A stretch of 47,742 nucleotides of DNA from an uncultured Aquimarina sp. (GCA_947503135.1 CANNCQ010000021.1:1-47742); one strand, 5' to 3'; positions 26,550 to 35,518 are shown, numbered from the stretch's first letter. The notes: generated from the letters alone by a model not told the origin. Numbers and translations are program-made.

Positions 26550-26825
26550 TTATACGATTGCAAGTATATCGTCTTCACGCATTATAATGTAGTCGCCACC
26601 TTCTTCTTTTAATTCAGTACCGGCATATTTTCCGTAAAGAACAGTGTCTCCAACTTTAACAGTCATATCGTGATCTTTTTTTCCGTTACCAACGGCAACT
26701 ACTTTACCCTTTTGAGGTTTTTCTTTTGCAGTATCTGGAATAAATAATCCAGAAGCAGTTTTTGTTTCAGCTGCTACAGGCTCTATTAGTACTCGGTCAG
26801 CCAATGGTTTAATTGATATTCCCAT
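26550..26825 (-). CDS. groS: Co-chaperonin GroES (Hsp10)
   Basis: A 91-residue co-chaperonin that caps GroEL. It has the typical [12 protein letters not shown] start, the mobile loop [23 protein letters not shown], and the [15 protein letters not shown]...[13 protein letters not shown] end. A terminator separates it from secG upstream, so groES-groL should start from its own promoter in the 26826-26913 interval. No TAnnTTTG box or known heat-shock operator could be placed there. Confidence 0.98.
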   Translation of the reverse strand: MGISIKPLADRVLIEPVAAETKTASGLFIPDTAKEKPQKGKVVAVGNGKKDHDMTVKVGDTVLYGKYAGTELKEEGGDYIIMREDDILAIV

Positions 26826-26913
26826 ATTAATATATTTTATTATTTAATTTAAATTTAGTAAAGTCTGTTTTTCAGAAATTATGCCATTTCAAATTTGCTG
26901 ACATATTTAAACT

Positions 26914-26950
26914 AAAAATGCCGACTTGTCAGTTACAAATCGGCATTTTT
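26914..26950 (-). terminator. Terminator after secG
   Basis: AAAAATGCCGA and TCGGCATTTTT form a perfect 11-base stem around a 15-base loop, with T residues closing the minus-strand side. It ends the secG transcript and precedes groES. Confidence 0.8.
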
Positions 26951-26969
26951 ATATGATTTAAAGCTGTAA

Positions 26970-27293
26970 CTATTCAGCGCTATCAGTATCTTCATTAAGC
27001 TCAGGAATTACTTCTTCTATAGCATCACCTTCACCTACTTTTGAATCTTGAAAACCTCTACCATCCATTATAGAAACATTAGAAAGTAATATTAATGCAA
27101 GTAATAAAGTTGCTAAAGCCCAAGTACTTTTATCTAGGAAATCTGTAGTTTTTTGTACCCCTCCCATTTGTTGCGTACTGCCGCCAAACGAAGAAGATAA
27201 ACCACCCCCTTTTGGATTTTGAACCATTATTACTAAAACAAGTAGTAATGCAACTACTACTATTAATATTAAAAATATAGAAAATGTACTCAT
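26970..27293 (-). CDS. secG: Preprotein translocase subunit SecG
   Basis: A 107-residue small subunit of the SecYEG channel. Two transmembrane helices (about residues 3-24 and 55-74) flank the cytosolic loop VQNPKGGGLSSSFGGS, the hallmark of SecG. The C-terminal 30 residues are acidic, a tail common in flavobacterial SecG. It is the last gene of the miaB-side operon, three bases after the TPR-like gene. Confidence 0.95.
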   Translation of the reverse strand: MSTFSIFLILIVVVALLLVLVIMVQNPKGGGLSSSFGGSTQQMGGVQKTTDFLDKSTWALATLLLALILLSNVSIMDGRGFQDSKVGEGDAIEEVIPELNEDTDSAE

Positions 27294-27296
27294 AAT

Positions 27297-28115
27297 TTAT
27301 TGATTGTTATCCTGCAATTTTTTAATCGCCCGAATTTGGTCTGCAAATAAACCACTTTTTTCGGGATTTTTCAAACTTAAAATTTTGTAAGCTTGAATTG
27401 CTTTTTTATAATTTTTTTGGGCAATATATACTTTAGCTAAAGTTTCAGTCATTAAATTTTCGGACTCCACGCTTTGCAATGGAGCTAAATTCACTGTTGG
27501 CGAAGATTTCTTAGCAGGCTTTATTTTAGGGTTGGTCTTTAAAAACCGGTCAATTAAAGGGCTTTCAATTAATTTCTTTTTTTTGGATTTCGTTTCTTCT
27601 CTAACTATAGGCTGTATACTAGTAAGCTTCAACCATTCTGAAAAAGAATGTGTTTCGTTTGCAGGGAACTCTAAAGGTGCGTTTGGTTGAATGTTAATTG
27701 AAGTGTTGCTGTCTTCTTTTTCTTTTTTGTATTCAATAGAAGTACTCTGTAAATCAATATTTGTAGGGGCTGCCCCTTTATTGTTAAAAACTACAGTTTC
27801 TTTTTTTTCTGTAGCGACTATTTTATTTTCTTCAATGCTAACAGCTGTTGTTTCTTCAGCTACTTTCTTTGGAGAAGTAAAGCTTGGACTAGTTATAAAG
27901 TGAAACAAAACATCCCTGTCCGTAGTATAAGCAGCAGTTTCTTTTAGTTTTTGATTGTATAAGAAGCTATTATTCAGTTTCAAGGCTTTAAGTTGAATTG
28001 CTTTAATTGCTTGGAAATAGGGATAGTCAGAAATTAGCGATTGCAAATCCGATAATTCAGCTGCAGAAGTTTCGTTAGGATGATTGAGTAAGTGGGTTAT
28101 TTTTTCGATTTTCAT
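27297..28115 (-). CDS. TPR-like protein of unknown function
   Basis: A 272-residue cytosolic-looking protein without a signal peptide. The N-terminal 85 residues are helical (ending around DVLFHFITSPSF). The middle is a low-complexity, charged linker. The C-terminus holds one clear tetratricopeptide-like helix pair (LAKVYIAQKNYKKAIQAYKILSLKNP). The start is the ATG at 28115, just after lptE stops; a TTG at 28124 is less likely. Its fixed place between lptE and secG suggests a role at the membrane or in envelope assembly, but none is established here. Confidence 0.82.
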   Translation of the reverse strand: MKIEKITHLLNHPNETSAAELSDLQSLISDYPYFQAIKAIQLKALKLNNSFLYNQKLKETAAYTTDRDVLFHFITSPSFTSPKKVAEETTAVSIEENKIVATEKKETVVFNNKGAAPTNIDLQSTSIEYKKEKEDSNTSINIQPNAPLEFPANETHSFSEWLKLTSIQPIVREETKSKKKKLIESPLIDRFLKTNPKIKPAKKSSPTVNLAPLQSVESENLMTETLAKVYIAQKNYKKAIQAYKILSLKNPEKSGLFADQIRAIKKLQDNNQ

Positions 28116-28117
28116 AA

Positions 28118-28624
28118 CTACCAACGTGCTAAAGTTTCTGTAACCATGTCTTGTGTTAATCGCTCTATAATTACATCATAAGCTTCTTGCTCAAGCGAGC
28201 CCGTTAGTTGGGCGGCTCCTGAGTAATCAAAAAAGAAACTAAAGTTTTTTTCGATATCATTATTTTCGTTTTTAGTGTCTATATAGCGCATACGCACACC
28301 TATAGTAAGTCTGTTTTCTGCGGCAGTTTGGTCTGCAGTAGCTGTGTTTGGAGCAATATAATAATTGATAATTTCTCCTTCATATACGATATCACCGTTT
28401 TTGGTAGTTAAATCTAAATTGGTTTGATTTAAAATATAGTCTTGTAATTCAGTGGTTAATTGCCTGTCTAATGAAGGAATAATAATTGCTGCTTCGTTGG
28501 TAAACGGACGCACTTCAAAAGTTTTTATTTCAGGGCCAATAGCAATACCGGTAAACGAATAAATACCACAAGCTGTTAATAGCGTAGAGGTAGTAATTAA
28601 AAGTAAAAGTTTTATGAGTTTCAT
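28118..28624 (-). CDS. lptE: LPS assembly lipoprotein LptE
   Basis: A 168-residue lipoprotein (LLTAC, Cys19) of the Bacteroidota LptE family, the plug and partner of the outer-membrane LPS translocon LptD. The mature part shows GIYSFTGIAIGPEIKTFEVRPF, a typical start for the family, then a helix (SLDRQLTTELQDYILNQT) and beta strands that form the LptE alpha/beta sandwich. It overlaps the sigma-54 activator gene by one base (TAATG), so translation is coupled. The call rests on family pattern and on the conserved gene order. Confidence 0.9.
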   Translation of the reverse strand: MKLIKLLLLITTSTLLTACGIYSFTGIAIGPEIKTFEVRPFTNEAAIIIPSLDRQLTTELQDYILNQTNLDLTTKNGDIVYEGEIINYYIAPNTATADQTAAENRLTIGVRMRYIDTKNENNDIEKNFSFFFDYSGAAQLTGSLEQEAYDVIIERLTQDMVTETLARW

Positions 28625-29904
28625 TACAGGTCGTATTGTTTTATTTTTCGATATAAAGTACGCTCACTAATACCTAATTCTTCAGCGGCAAGTTTTCGTT
28701 TTCCTTGATGTCGCTCTAGAGATTTTTTTATAAGCTCTAATTCTTTGTCTTGCAAGGACAAAGTTTCTTCCTCTTGAACTTCTTCCGCAAAATGATATTT
28801 ATCCACTTCTTTAGGGTTGTGTTTGGTGGCTTCTATTTGCAAATAGCTAGAATCTTGGGGGCTAGATGTTGTGTTGTTATAGCTTGTGGAGGCTATAAAT
28901 GCATTTTCGTCATCATCACTTCCGTATATTTTGTTGATTAGATGTTCATTGTCTTCTTTTACCTTTTTGCCATCACTATTTTTCATTAACTCTAAAGTTA
29001 ATTTTTTAAGATCGCTTAGGTCACTTTTCATGTCAAAAAGAACCTTGTAAAGAATTTCACGTTCATTTTTAAAATCACTATCCGAAGATTTGTCATCAAT
29101 AACAGCCGGTAAATTAGTGCCTGAGTTAGGGAGGTAGTTTTTAAGATTAATGGCTGAAATAGTTCGCTCTTGTTCTAATACCGATATTTGCTCAGCAACA
29201 TTTCGTAACTGACGAATATTACCATTCCAATGATATTTTTCTAGTAAAAATATAGCATCATCGGCAAGTCGTATTGTTGGCATTTTATATTTAGAAGCAA
29301 AATCAGAAGCAAATTTTCTAAACAATAAATGAATATCACCTTTGCGTTCTCGCAAAGAAGGAAGGTTAATTTCTACAGTGCTTAAGCGGTAGTATAAATC
29401 TTCTCTAAATTTTCCTTTTTTGATCGCTTCAAACATCTTAACATTTGTAGCAGCTACAATGCGAACATCTGTTTTTTGAACTTTTGAAGAACCTACTTTA
29501 ATAAATTCTTTATTTTCTAATACGCGTAATAATCGTACTTGAGTAGTCAGTGGTAATTCACCAACTTCGTCCAGAAAAATAGTACCACCATCGGCTTCTT
29601 CAAAATAACCACTGCGGGTTGCGATTGCGCCTGTAAATGCACCTTTTTCATGTCCAAAAAGTTCACTGTCAATTGTTCCTTCGGGAATGGCACCACAGTT
29701 AACGGCAATTAATTTTCCGTGTTTTCTTCTGGATAAAGAATGTACGATTTTAGGCATGCTTTCTTTACCTACACCACTTTCACCTGTAATTAATACCGAA
29801 ATATCAGTTGGGGCAACTTGTATTGCTTTTTCAATGGCACGATTTAGCCCAGCATCGTTCCCTATAATTCCAAAGCGTTGTTTTGTGGCTTGTACGGATT
29901 CCAT
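28624..29904 (-). CDS. Sigma-54-dependent transcriptional activator without sensor domain
   Basis: A 426-residue AAA+ enhancer-binding protein. The ATPase domain starts almost at the N-terminus (FGIIGNDAGLNRAI), with Walker A GESGVGKE (41-48), the sigma-54-contacting GAFTGA loop (88-93), and Walker B GGTIFLDEVGEL. A charged linker of about 100 residues follows, then a Fis-type helix-turn-helix (LAAEELGISERTLYRKI). There is no receiver, PAS or GAF domain, so its activity must be set by abundance, partner proteins or a ligand on the AAA+ module. It lies 117 bases after miaB and overlaps lptE. Confidence 0.93.
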   Translation of the reverse strand: MESVQATKQRFGIIGNDAGLNRAIEKAIQVAPTDISVLITGESGVGKESMPKIVHSLSRRKHGKLIAVNCGAIPEGTIDSELFGHEKGAFTGAIATRSGYFEEADGGTIFLDEVGELPLTTQVRLLRVLENKEFIKVGSSKVQKTDVRIVAATNVKMFEAIKKGKFREDLYYRLSTVEINLPSLRERKGDIHLLFRKFASDFASKYKMPTIRLADDAIFLLEKYHWNGNIRQLRNVAEQISVLEQERTISAINLKNYLPNSGTNLPAVIDDKSSDSDFKNEREILYKVLFDMKSDLSDLKKLTLELMKNSDGKKVKEDNEHLINKIYGSDDDENAFIASTSYNNTTSSPQDSSYLQIEATKHNPKEVDKYHFAEEVQEEETLSLQDKELELIKKSLERHQGKRKLAAEELGISERTLYRKIKQYDL

Positions 29905-29976
29905 AATCGTTAATTATAAATTCAAAAATTTTGAATTACAAATTTTAATAAATATAAATTTTATGTGTTTTGAAAG

Positions 29977-30014
29977 ATCTTGAAATCAAGTATTAATAGA
30001 TTGAATTTCAAGAT
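29977..30014 (-). terminator. Weak hairpin between miaB and the sigma-54 activator
   Basis: ATCTTGAAAT (29977-29986) and ATTTCAAGAT (30005-30014) can form a 10-base stem with an 18-base loop, just downstream of the miaB stop. There is no following T run on the minus strand, so it may only slow polymerase or protect RNA ends. Confidence 0.35.
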
Positions 30015-30021
30015 GCCGTAT

Positions 30022-31470
30022 TTAATTATTTTCAGAATAGCCTACAGCTTTCCCAATCATAGTTGCGCTAGTGCAGCTTTCAATTTTAACATTTACAAAA
30101 TCTCCAACTTTGTAATTTTCTTTAGGGAAAACGGCAACGGCATTTTGAGTTGTTCGACCACTCCATTGCTCGTTGGAACGTTTTGATTCTTTTTCAATTA
30201 AAATTTCAACGGTTTGCCCCACAAATTGAGTCATTCGTTCTCCACTGTGTTTTTGTTGAAGATCTATGATTTCTGCAAGGCGCCTTTTCTTAACTTCGTT
30301 AGGAATATCATCCTCCATTTTTCTTCCAGCCGTTGTTCCAGGGCGTTCAGAATAAGCAAACATAAACCCGTAATCGTATTTTACGAATTCCATCATCGAC
30401 AAGGTATCCTTGTGGTCTTGTTCCGTTTCAGTAGGGAAGCCTACAATAATATCTTGTGAAATTGCGCAGTCAGGAATGCGGTTTTTAATATTGGTAATTA
30501 AATCTTTATATTCTTCTCGAGTATGCTGGCGATTCATTTCCTTTAGAATACGATCACTACCACTTTGTATAGGTAAATGAATGTACTTGCAAATGTTTTT
30601 ATGCTTAGCCATAGTGTCGATAACATCCATGGTCATGTCTTGAGGATTTGACGTTGTAAAGCGTAAGCGAAGTTTAGGATATTTTGTAGCTACCATATCC
30701 ATAAGCATAGCAAAGTTGGTAGAGGTTGCCTTTTGAAGATCGCTTGCTTTTTCAAAATCTTTTTTCAGCCCTCCGCCATACCAAAGAAAGCTATCCACAT
30801 TTTGGCCTAATAAGGTAATTTCTTTAAAGTTTTTAGCTACTAAATCATCAATTTCCTCCATAATGCTTTGAGGATCTCTACTTCTTTCTCGTCCGCGAGT
30901 AAAAGGGACCACGCAAAAGGTACACATGTTATCGCACCCACGTGTAATGGTTACAAATGCCGATACTCCGTTGCTTTGAAGTCTTACAGGAGCAATATCG
31001 CCGTAAGTTTCATCTCTGGATAAAATTACATTTACAGCATCGCGTCCAGCATCAACTTCTTTAATTAAATTAGGAAGGTCCTTGTAGGCATCAGGTCCAA
31101 CAACTAAGTCAACTATTTTTTCTTCTTCTAAAAATTTATCTTTCAAGCGTTCGGCCATGCAGCCTAAAACGCCCACTTTCATATTCTTATTATGGCTGTT
31201 TTTAACAGCGTTATATTTTTGTAGGCGCTTGCGAACGGTTTGCTCAGCTTTATCTCTTATAGAGCAAGTATTGACTAGTACTAGGTCCGCTTCTTCTAAA
31301 TTAGTAGTGGTGCTAAAACCTTCGGAAGCCATAATGGAGGCTACCACTTCGCTGTCGCTAAAATTCATTTGACAACCGTAACTTTCAATAAAAAGTTTAC
31401 GCTTATTTTGGGTGTTGTTTTCCAAAATTAAAGCTTCTCCTTGTCTTTGCTCGTCAATAATCTTTTCCAT
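30022..31470 (-). CDS. miaB: tRNA-2-methylthio-N6-dimethylallyladenosine synthase, MiaB
   Basis: A 482-residue radical SAM methylthiotransferase that adds a methylthio group to i6A37 of tRNAs that read UNN codons. Three domains are visible. The N-terminal MTTase domain has cluster cysteines 33, 69 and 104 (YGCQMN, NTCSIR, GCMAER). The radical SAM core has CX3CX2C at 179, 183 and 186 (RGCDNMCTFC). The C-terminal TRAM domain binds RNA. The N-terminus carries about 22 extra residues before the conserved KRKLFIESYGC. It is the first gene of the minus-strand block and is divergent from topA. Confidence 0.97.
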   Translation of the reverse strand: MEKIIDEQRQGEALILENNTQNKRKLFIESYGCQMNFSDSEVVASIMASEGFSTTTNLEEADLVLVNTCSIRDKAEQTVRKRLQKYNAVKNSHNKNMKVGVLGCMAERLKDKFLEEEKIVDLVVGPDAYKDLPNLIKEVDAGRDAVNVILSRDETYGDIAPVRLQSNGVSAFVTITRGCDNMCTFCVVPFTRGRERSRDPQSIMEEIDDLVAKNFKEITLLGQNVDSFLWYGGGLKKDFEKASDLQKATSTNFAMLMDMVATKYPKLRLRFTTSNPQDMTMDVIDTMAKHKNICKYIHLPIQSGSDRILKEMNRQHTREEYKDLITNIKNRIPDCAISQDIIVGFPTETEQDHKDTLSMMEFVKYDYGFMFAYSERPGTTAGRKMEDDIPNEVKKRRLAEIIDLQQKHSGERMTQFVGQTVEILIEKESKRSNEQWSGRTTQNAVAVFPKENYKVGDFVNVKIESCTSATMIGKAVGYSENN

Positions 31471-31496
31471 TAACTTTAAATTCTTGTTTGGATGGG

Positions 31497-31529
31497 CAAA
31501 TATAATACATATTCACTTTATTGTGACAA
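31497..31529 (-). promoter_or_regulatory. Candidate promoter of miaB
   Basis: On the minus strand TATATTTG (31497-31504) matches the -7 consensus, with TTG (31527-31529) 22 bases upstream as a -33 element. The -7 box is 26 bases before the start codon. Confidence 0.55.
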
Positions 31530-31664
31530 TATGTCAGAAATGAAATGAATTTGCAATGTTAAACTATATATAAATAAAAAAACTTCTTTTCTTTAAAAGC
31601 TAGTAAAATAGGGTGTTGAGTGCCATTTGTATTCTTGCAAAAAAGATTTACTTATATAAAAGGG

Positions 31665-31696
31665 TTGCAAAGCATAGTAAAATTAATATACTTTTG
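31665..31696 (+). promoter_or_regulatory. Candidate promoter of topA
   Basis: TTG at 31665-31667 and TACTTTTG at 31689-31696 form a Bacteroidota -33/-7 pair 21 bases apart. The -7 box ends 20 bases before the topA start codon. Confidence 0.6.
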
Positions 31697-31716
31697 TGAA
31701 AGTAAAATATACATAA

Positions 31717-34260
31717 ATGGCTAAGAACTTAGTAATTGTAGAGTCCCCAGCAAAAGCAAAAACGATAGAAAAATTTTTAGGGAAAGATTATGTGGTACAC
31801 TCAAGTTTTGGGCATATTGCAGATTTGCCTTCTAAAGAATTGGGGGTAGATGTAGAGGGAGATTTTTTGCCTAAGTATATTGTATCGGACGATAAAAAAG
31901 ATGTAGTTAGAAAGTTAAAAAACTTAGCTAAGAAAGCAGAAATGGTTTGGTTAGCGAGTGATGAGGATCGCGAGGGAGAAGCAATTGCATGGCACTTGGC
32001 GGAGTCATTAGAATTAGATAAGACGCATACTAAACGTATTGTTTTTCATGAGATTACGAAGCCAGCTATTTTAAAAGCAATTGAAAATCCACGTGAAATA
32101 GATTATAACTTGGTAAATGCGCAACAAGCACGCCGCGTTTTAGATCGATTGGTTGGCTATGAATTATCTCCAGTATTATGGCGTAAGGTTAAAGGAGGGC
32201 TTTCGGCAGGAAGAGTGCAATCGGTATCGGTGCGATTAATTGTAGAGCGTGAGCGCGAGGTACTAGGATTTAAGGCAAAGGCTTCTTACCGAATTGATGC
32301 TGAGTTTAGTGCAAATGGAAAAAGGTTTAAAGCAAAATTACCTAAAAATTTTACGAGTAAAAAAGAAGCGGAATCATTTATTCAAAAAAATATTGGAGCC
32401 AATTATAAAGTAGCCGATTTAACTAAAAAGCCAGCTAAAAAGTCTCCTGCAGCTCCATTTACAACTTCAACATTACAACAAGAAGCGGCGCGAAAATTAT
32501 ATTTTTCAGTATCTAAAACTATGAATATGGCGCAACGTTTATATGAGGCGGGTCATATCACTTATATGAGAACTGATAGTGTAAATTTATCAAAGCAAGC
32601 TCAAGATGGTGCTACTGAAGAAATTATCGCTGCTTACGGTAAGGAATACAGTAAAACACGCCAATATAAAGGAAAATCAAAAGGAGCTCAAGAGGCTCAC
32701 GAAGCTATACGACCTACTAATTTTGCAAAGCATACAGTAAATGCTGAGTATGATCAACAACGGTTGTATGAGTTAATATGGAAACGAGCCATTGCTTCGC
32801 AAATGAGTGATGCGCAATTAGAACGTACAAATGTTCGAATTGATGCAGATAAGCATGATGAAATATTCACTGCAAATGGTGAAATGATAAAATTTGAAGG
32901 TTTCCTTAAAGTTTATTTAGAAGGAAATGATGATGAAGATGAGGAGCAAGATGGTATTTTACCAGCAATGAAGGTGAATGATGTGCTAGCTAATGGTTAT
33001 ATAAAGGCTACCGAGCGTTTTACAAGGCCTCCTAGTAGGTATACGGAAGCATCTTTAGTAAAGCGATTAGAGGAGTTAGGTATTGGTAGACCATCAACAT
33101 ATGCACCAACAATTACAACAATTCAAAATAGAAAATATATTGAAAAAGGTACTAATGAGGGGGAACTACGTGGTTATGCCCAAATAGTACTAAAAAAAGG
33201 AGAGGTTAAAGAAACTAAGCTTGAAGAAAAAGTAGGTAGTAACAAAGGTAAATTAGTGCCAACTGATGTGGGTATGGTGGTTAACGACTTCTTAGTAGAA
33301 CATTTTTCGGCGATATTGGATTATAATTTTACGGCTAAAGTTGAAGAGGATTTCGATGAAATTGCGGCTGGTAATGAAGAGTGGACACATATGATGAAAA
33401 CTTTTTATAAGGATTTTCATCCAGTAGTTGAGGATGTTGCTCAAAATGCTGAGCGCGAAGTGGGAGAGCGTATTTTAGGGAAAGATCCTGAAAGTGGAAA
33501 ACCGGTAAGTGTGCGTTTGGGTAAATTTGGGCCAATGGTACAAATAGGATCTGTTGAAGATGAAGAAAAACCTCGTTTTGCAAGTTTAAGTCCTGGTCAA
33601 ACGCTTAGTAATTTAACTTTTGAAGAAGCGATGGATTTGTTTCAGCTTCCAAAAGATTTAGGAAATTATAAGGAGCAAGCGGTAATTGTTTCTAATGGGC
33701 GATATGGTCCGTACATTAAATATGGAGATAAATATGTTTCTTTAGAAAAAGGAGAAGATCCAATGAGTGTCGATATGGCTCGTGCTACCGAGTTAATTGA
33801 TGCAAAGGAAAAAGCAGATGCTCCTATTTATGAGCATGATGGACTTCCAGTACAAAAAGGTGTGGGGCGTTTTGGACCCTATTTAAAATGGAATTCGTTA
33901 TTTATTAACGTAAATAAAAAGTACGATTTTGACAATCTTACTGATGAAGAAATTGTTACTTTAATAGAAGAAAAGAAACAAAAAGAAATAGACAAGGTAT
34001 TACATCATTGGGAAGAAGAAGGAATTCGTGTGGAAAAAGCTCGATGGGGAAGAAGTAATATTTTAAAAGGAAAAATAAAAATTGAACTTCCTAAAACAGT
34101 GGATGCGACAAAGCTTACGCTAGAAGAAGTTCAAGGTATTATTGAAAAACAAGGACCTAAGAAAAAAGCGCCTGCCAAGAAAAAAACAGCAGCTAAAAAG
34201 AAAACAACCACTGCAAAAAAGAAGGCTCCTGCGAAACGTAAAACAGCGGCTAAGAAATAA
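31717..34260 (+). CDS. topA: DNA topoisomerase I, TopA
   Basis: An 847-residue type IA topoisomerase that relaxes negative supercoils. The Toprim domain has Glu9 in VIVESPAKAKTIEKFLG and the acidic triad SDEDREGE (Asp82, Asp84). The active-site tyrosine is Tyr283 in ITYMRTDS. The C-terminal part has three Toprim-type repeats (RLGKFGPMVQIG, GRYGPYIKYG, GRFGPYLKWN) instead of zinc fingers; I found no cysteine in the whole protein. A tail of about 35 residues made almost only of Lys, Ala, Thr and Pro resembles histone H1 tails and probably binds DNA. The next gene begins three bases after its stop. Confidence 0.97.
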   Translation: MAKNLVIVESPAKAKTIEKFLGKDYVVHSSFGHIADLPSKELGVDVEGDFLPKYIVSDDKKDVVRKLKNLAKKAEMVWLASDEDREGEAIAWHLAESLELDKTHTKRIVFHEITKPAILKAIENPREIDYNLVNAQQARRVLDRLVGYELSPVLWRKVKGGLSAGRVQSVSVRLIVEREREVLGFKAKASYRIDAEFSANGKRFKAKLPKNFTSKKEAESFIQKNIGANYKVADLTKKPAKKSPAAPFTTSTLQQEAARKLYFSVSKTMNMAQRLYEAGHITYMRTDSVNLSKQAQDGATEEIIAAYGKEYSKTRQYKGKSKGAQEAHEAIRPTNFAKHTVNAEYDQQRLYELIWKRAIASQMSDAQLERTNVRIDADKHDEIFTANGEMIKFEGFLKVYLEGNDDEDEEQDGILPAMKVNDVLANGYIKATERFTRPPSRYTEASLVKRLEELGIGRPSTYAPTITTIQNRKYIEKGTNEGELRGYAQIVLKKGEVKETKLEEKVGSNKGKLVPTDVGMVVNDFLVEHFSAILDYNFTAKVEEDFDEIAAGNEEWTHMMKTFYKDFHPVVEDVAQNAEREVGERILGKDPESGKPVSVRLGKFGPMVQIGSVEDEEKPRFASLSPGQTLSNLTFEEAMDLFQLPKDLGNYKEQAVIVSNGRYGPYIKYGDKYVSLEKGEDPMSVDMARATELIDAKEKADAPIYEHDGLPVQKGVGRFGPYLKWNSLFINVNKKYDFDNLTDEEIVTLIEEKKQKEIDKVLHHWEEEGIRVEKARWGRSNILKGKIKIELPKTVDATKLTLEEVQGIIEKQGPKKKAPAKKKTAAKKKTTTAKKKAPAKRKTAAKK

Positions 34261-34262
34261 GT

Positions 34263-35411
34263 ATGTTAGATTTTCTTAAACCAGTATCTCAGGAGTTAGC
34301 GGATTATGTTGCTTTGTTGCCAAACCATGCTATAGGGAATAATATTAGTTTGCATACAATTCAAGATTTTCCTGAATTTATAGCTGGTAGTATTGTTGTT
34401 TTTACGGTAAATGAAAACAGGAATTCAAATGTTTCTGTAGCGGAAGATGTTAATTTTGATGGAATTCGGAAACAGTTTTACAAACTAGCCAAAGGTGATT
34501 GGGTAATTGATTTAGTGGATGTTGGTGAGATAGCTTCAGGCGATGCCATTACAGATACATATTATTTAGTAACTAAGCTTGTCGAAGAGATTCATAAAGC
34601 TTCGTGTATTCCCGTAATTATAGGAGGAGGGCAAGATGTAACTTATGCTAATTATAGGGCGTATAGTCACGATAAAGGCATGGTTAACCTAGTGAATGTA
34701 GACTCTTGTTTCGATTTAGGGAATGTAGAATTACCGATGACAAACGAATCTTATGTGGGTAAAATAGTTGTCGATCAGCCGTATAATTTATTTAATTATA
34801 CCAATATCGGATACCAAAGCTATTATGTGGCTCCGGAAGAGTTAGATTTAATAGAACGGATGTTTTTTGATTTATATCGCTTGGGAGAAATTTCAAATAA
34901 TATAACAATAGCAGAGCCCGTGATGAGAGATGCTGATATTGTCTCGGTTGATTTAAACGTTTTGGAAGCAGGTTTTTATGGTGAAAACCCTAACGGTTTA
35001 TCCGGAAAAGAACTGTGTGCTTTGACAAGGTATGCAGGAATTAGTGATAAGGTTTCAAGTTTTGGTATTTATGAATATCAAAATGAAAAATGTTCTAAAT
35101 CAAGCGATCAACTTGTGGCTCAGTTAATTTGGTATTTTATCGAAGGTGTAAGTTGTCGATGGTCCGAAACAGGAGAGTTAGCAGCTATGGATGTTATTCA
35201 TTATCAAGTTCCGGTGGACGATCAAGTACTGTCTTTTTATAAAAGTAATGTCACCGAGCGCTGGTGGATGGAAATAACACCTTCCGCAAGTCTAGATAAT
35301 ATTTTGACATCAAATACGTTATTACCGTGTACCTATTCCGATTATGAGAAAGCTTGTAATCAAAATATTCCAGAGCGTTGGTTTAATGCAAAAATGAAAT
35401 ATGAAATGTAA
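34263..35411 (+). CDS. Arginase-fold (ureohydrolase family) protein with altered metal site
   Basis: A 382-residue protein of the arginase/agmatinase/formimidoylglutamase fold; annotators often call flavobacterial homologues formimidoylglutamase. The three metal motifs can be located but are degraded. GGGHD is GGGQD (Gln124), DAHxD reads DSCFD (Asp147 and Asp151 kept, His replaced by Cys149), and SxDxDxxDP reads SVDLNVLEA (Asp230 kept, Asn232 and no DP). Half of the usual six manganese ligands are missing, so hydrolase activity is doubtful. It starts three bases after topA and precedes gldK by 107 bases. No histidine-degradation genes are nearby, so a non-catalytic role tied to its neighbours is possible. 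Confidence 0.85.
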   Translation: MLDFLKPVSQELADYVALLPNHAIGNNISLHTIQDFPEFIAGSIVVFTVNENRNSNVSVAEDVNFDGIRKQFYKLAKGDWVIDLVDVGEIASGDAITDTYYLVTKLVEEIHKASCIPVIIGGGQDVTYANYRAYSHDKGMVNLVNVDSCFDLGNVELPMTNESYVGKIVVDQPYNLFNYTNIGYQSYYVAPEELDLIERMFFDLYRLGEISNNITIAEPVMRDADIVSVDLNVLEAGFYGENPNGLSGKELCALTRYAGISDKVSSFGIYEYQNEKCSKSSDQLVAQLIWYFIEGVSCRWSETGELAAMDVIHYQVPVDDQVLSFYKSNVTERWWMEITPSASLDNILTSNTLLPCTYSDYEKACNQNIPERWFNAKMKYEM

Positions 35412-35518
35412 TATGTATGCGATTATAAAATTTTGTCGTTAAAAAAATTGTTTTTTTGAAAATTAATAAATAGGTTTACTACCTTGAACTAATAAAAGAT
35501 CTTAACCTAAGAAAAGTT

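Noticed and set aside
26826..26913. A CIRCE heat-shock operator before groES
   Set aside because: No TTAGCACTC-N9-GAGTGCTAA-like repeat is present in this interval.
28625..31716. A sigma-54 promoter for the activator's own operon
   Set aside because: No TGGCAC-N5-TTGC-like sequence was found in the intergenic parts; matches inside coding sequence were ignored.
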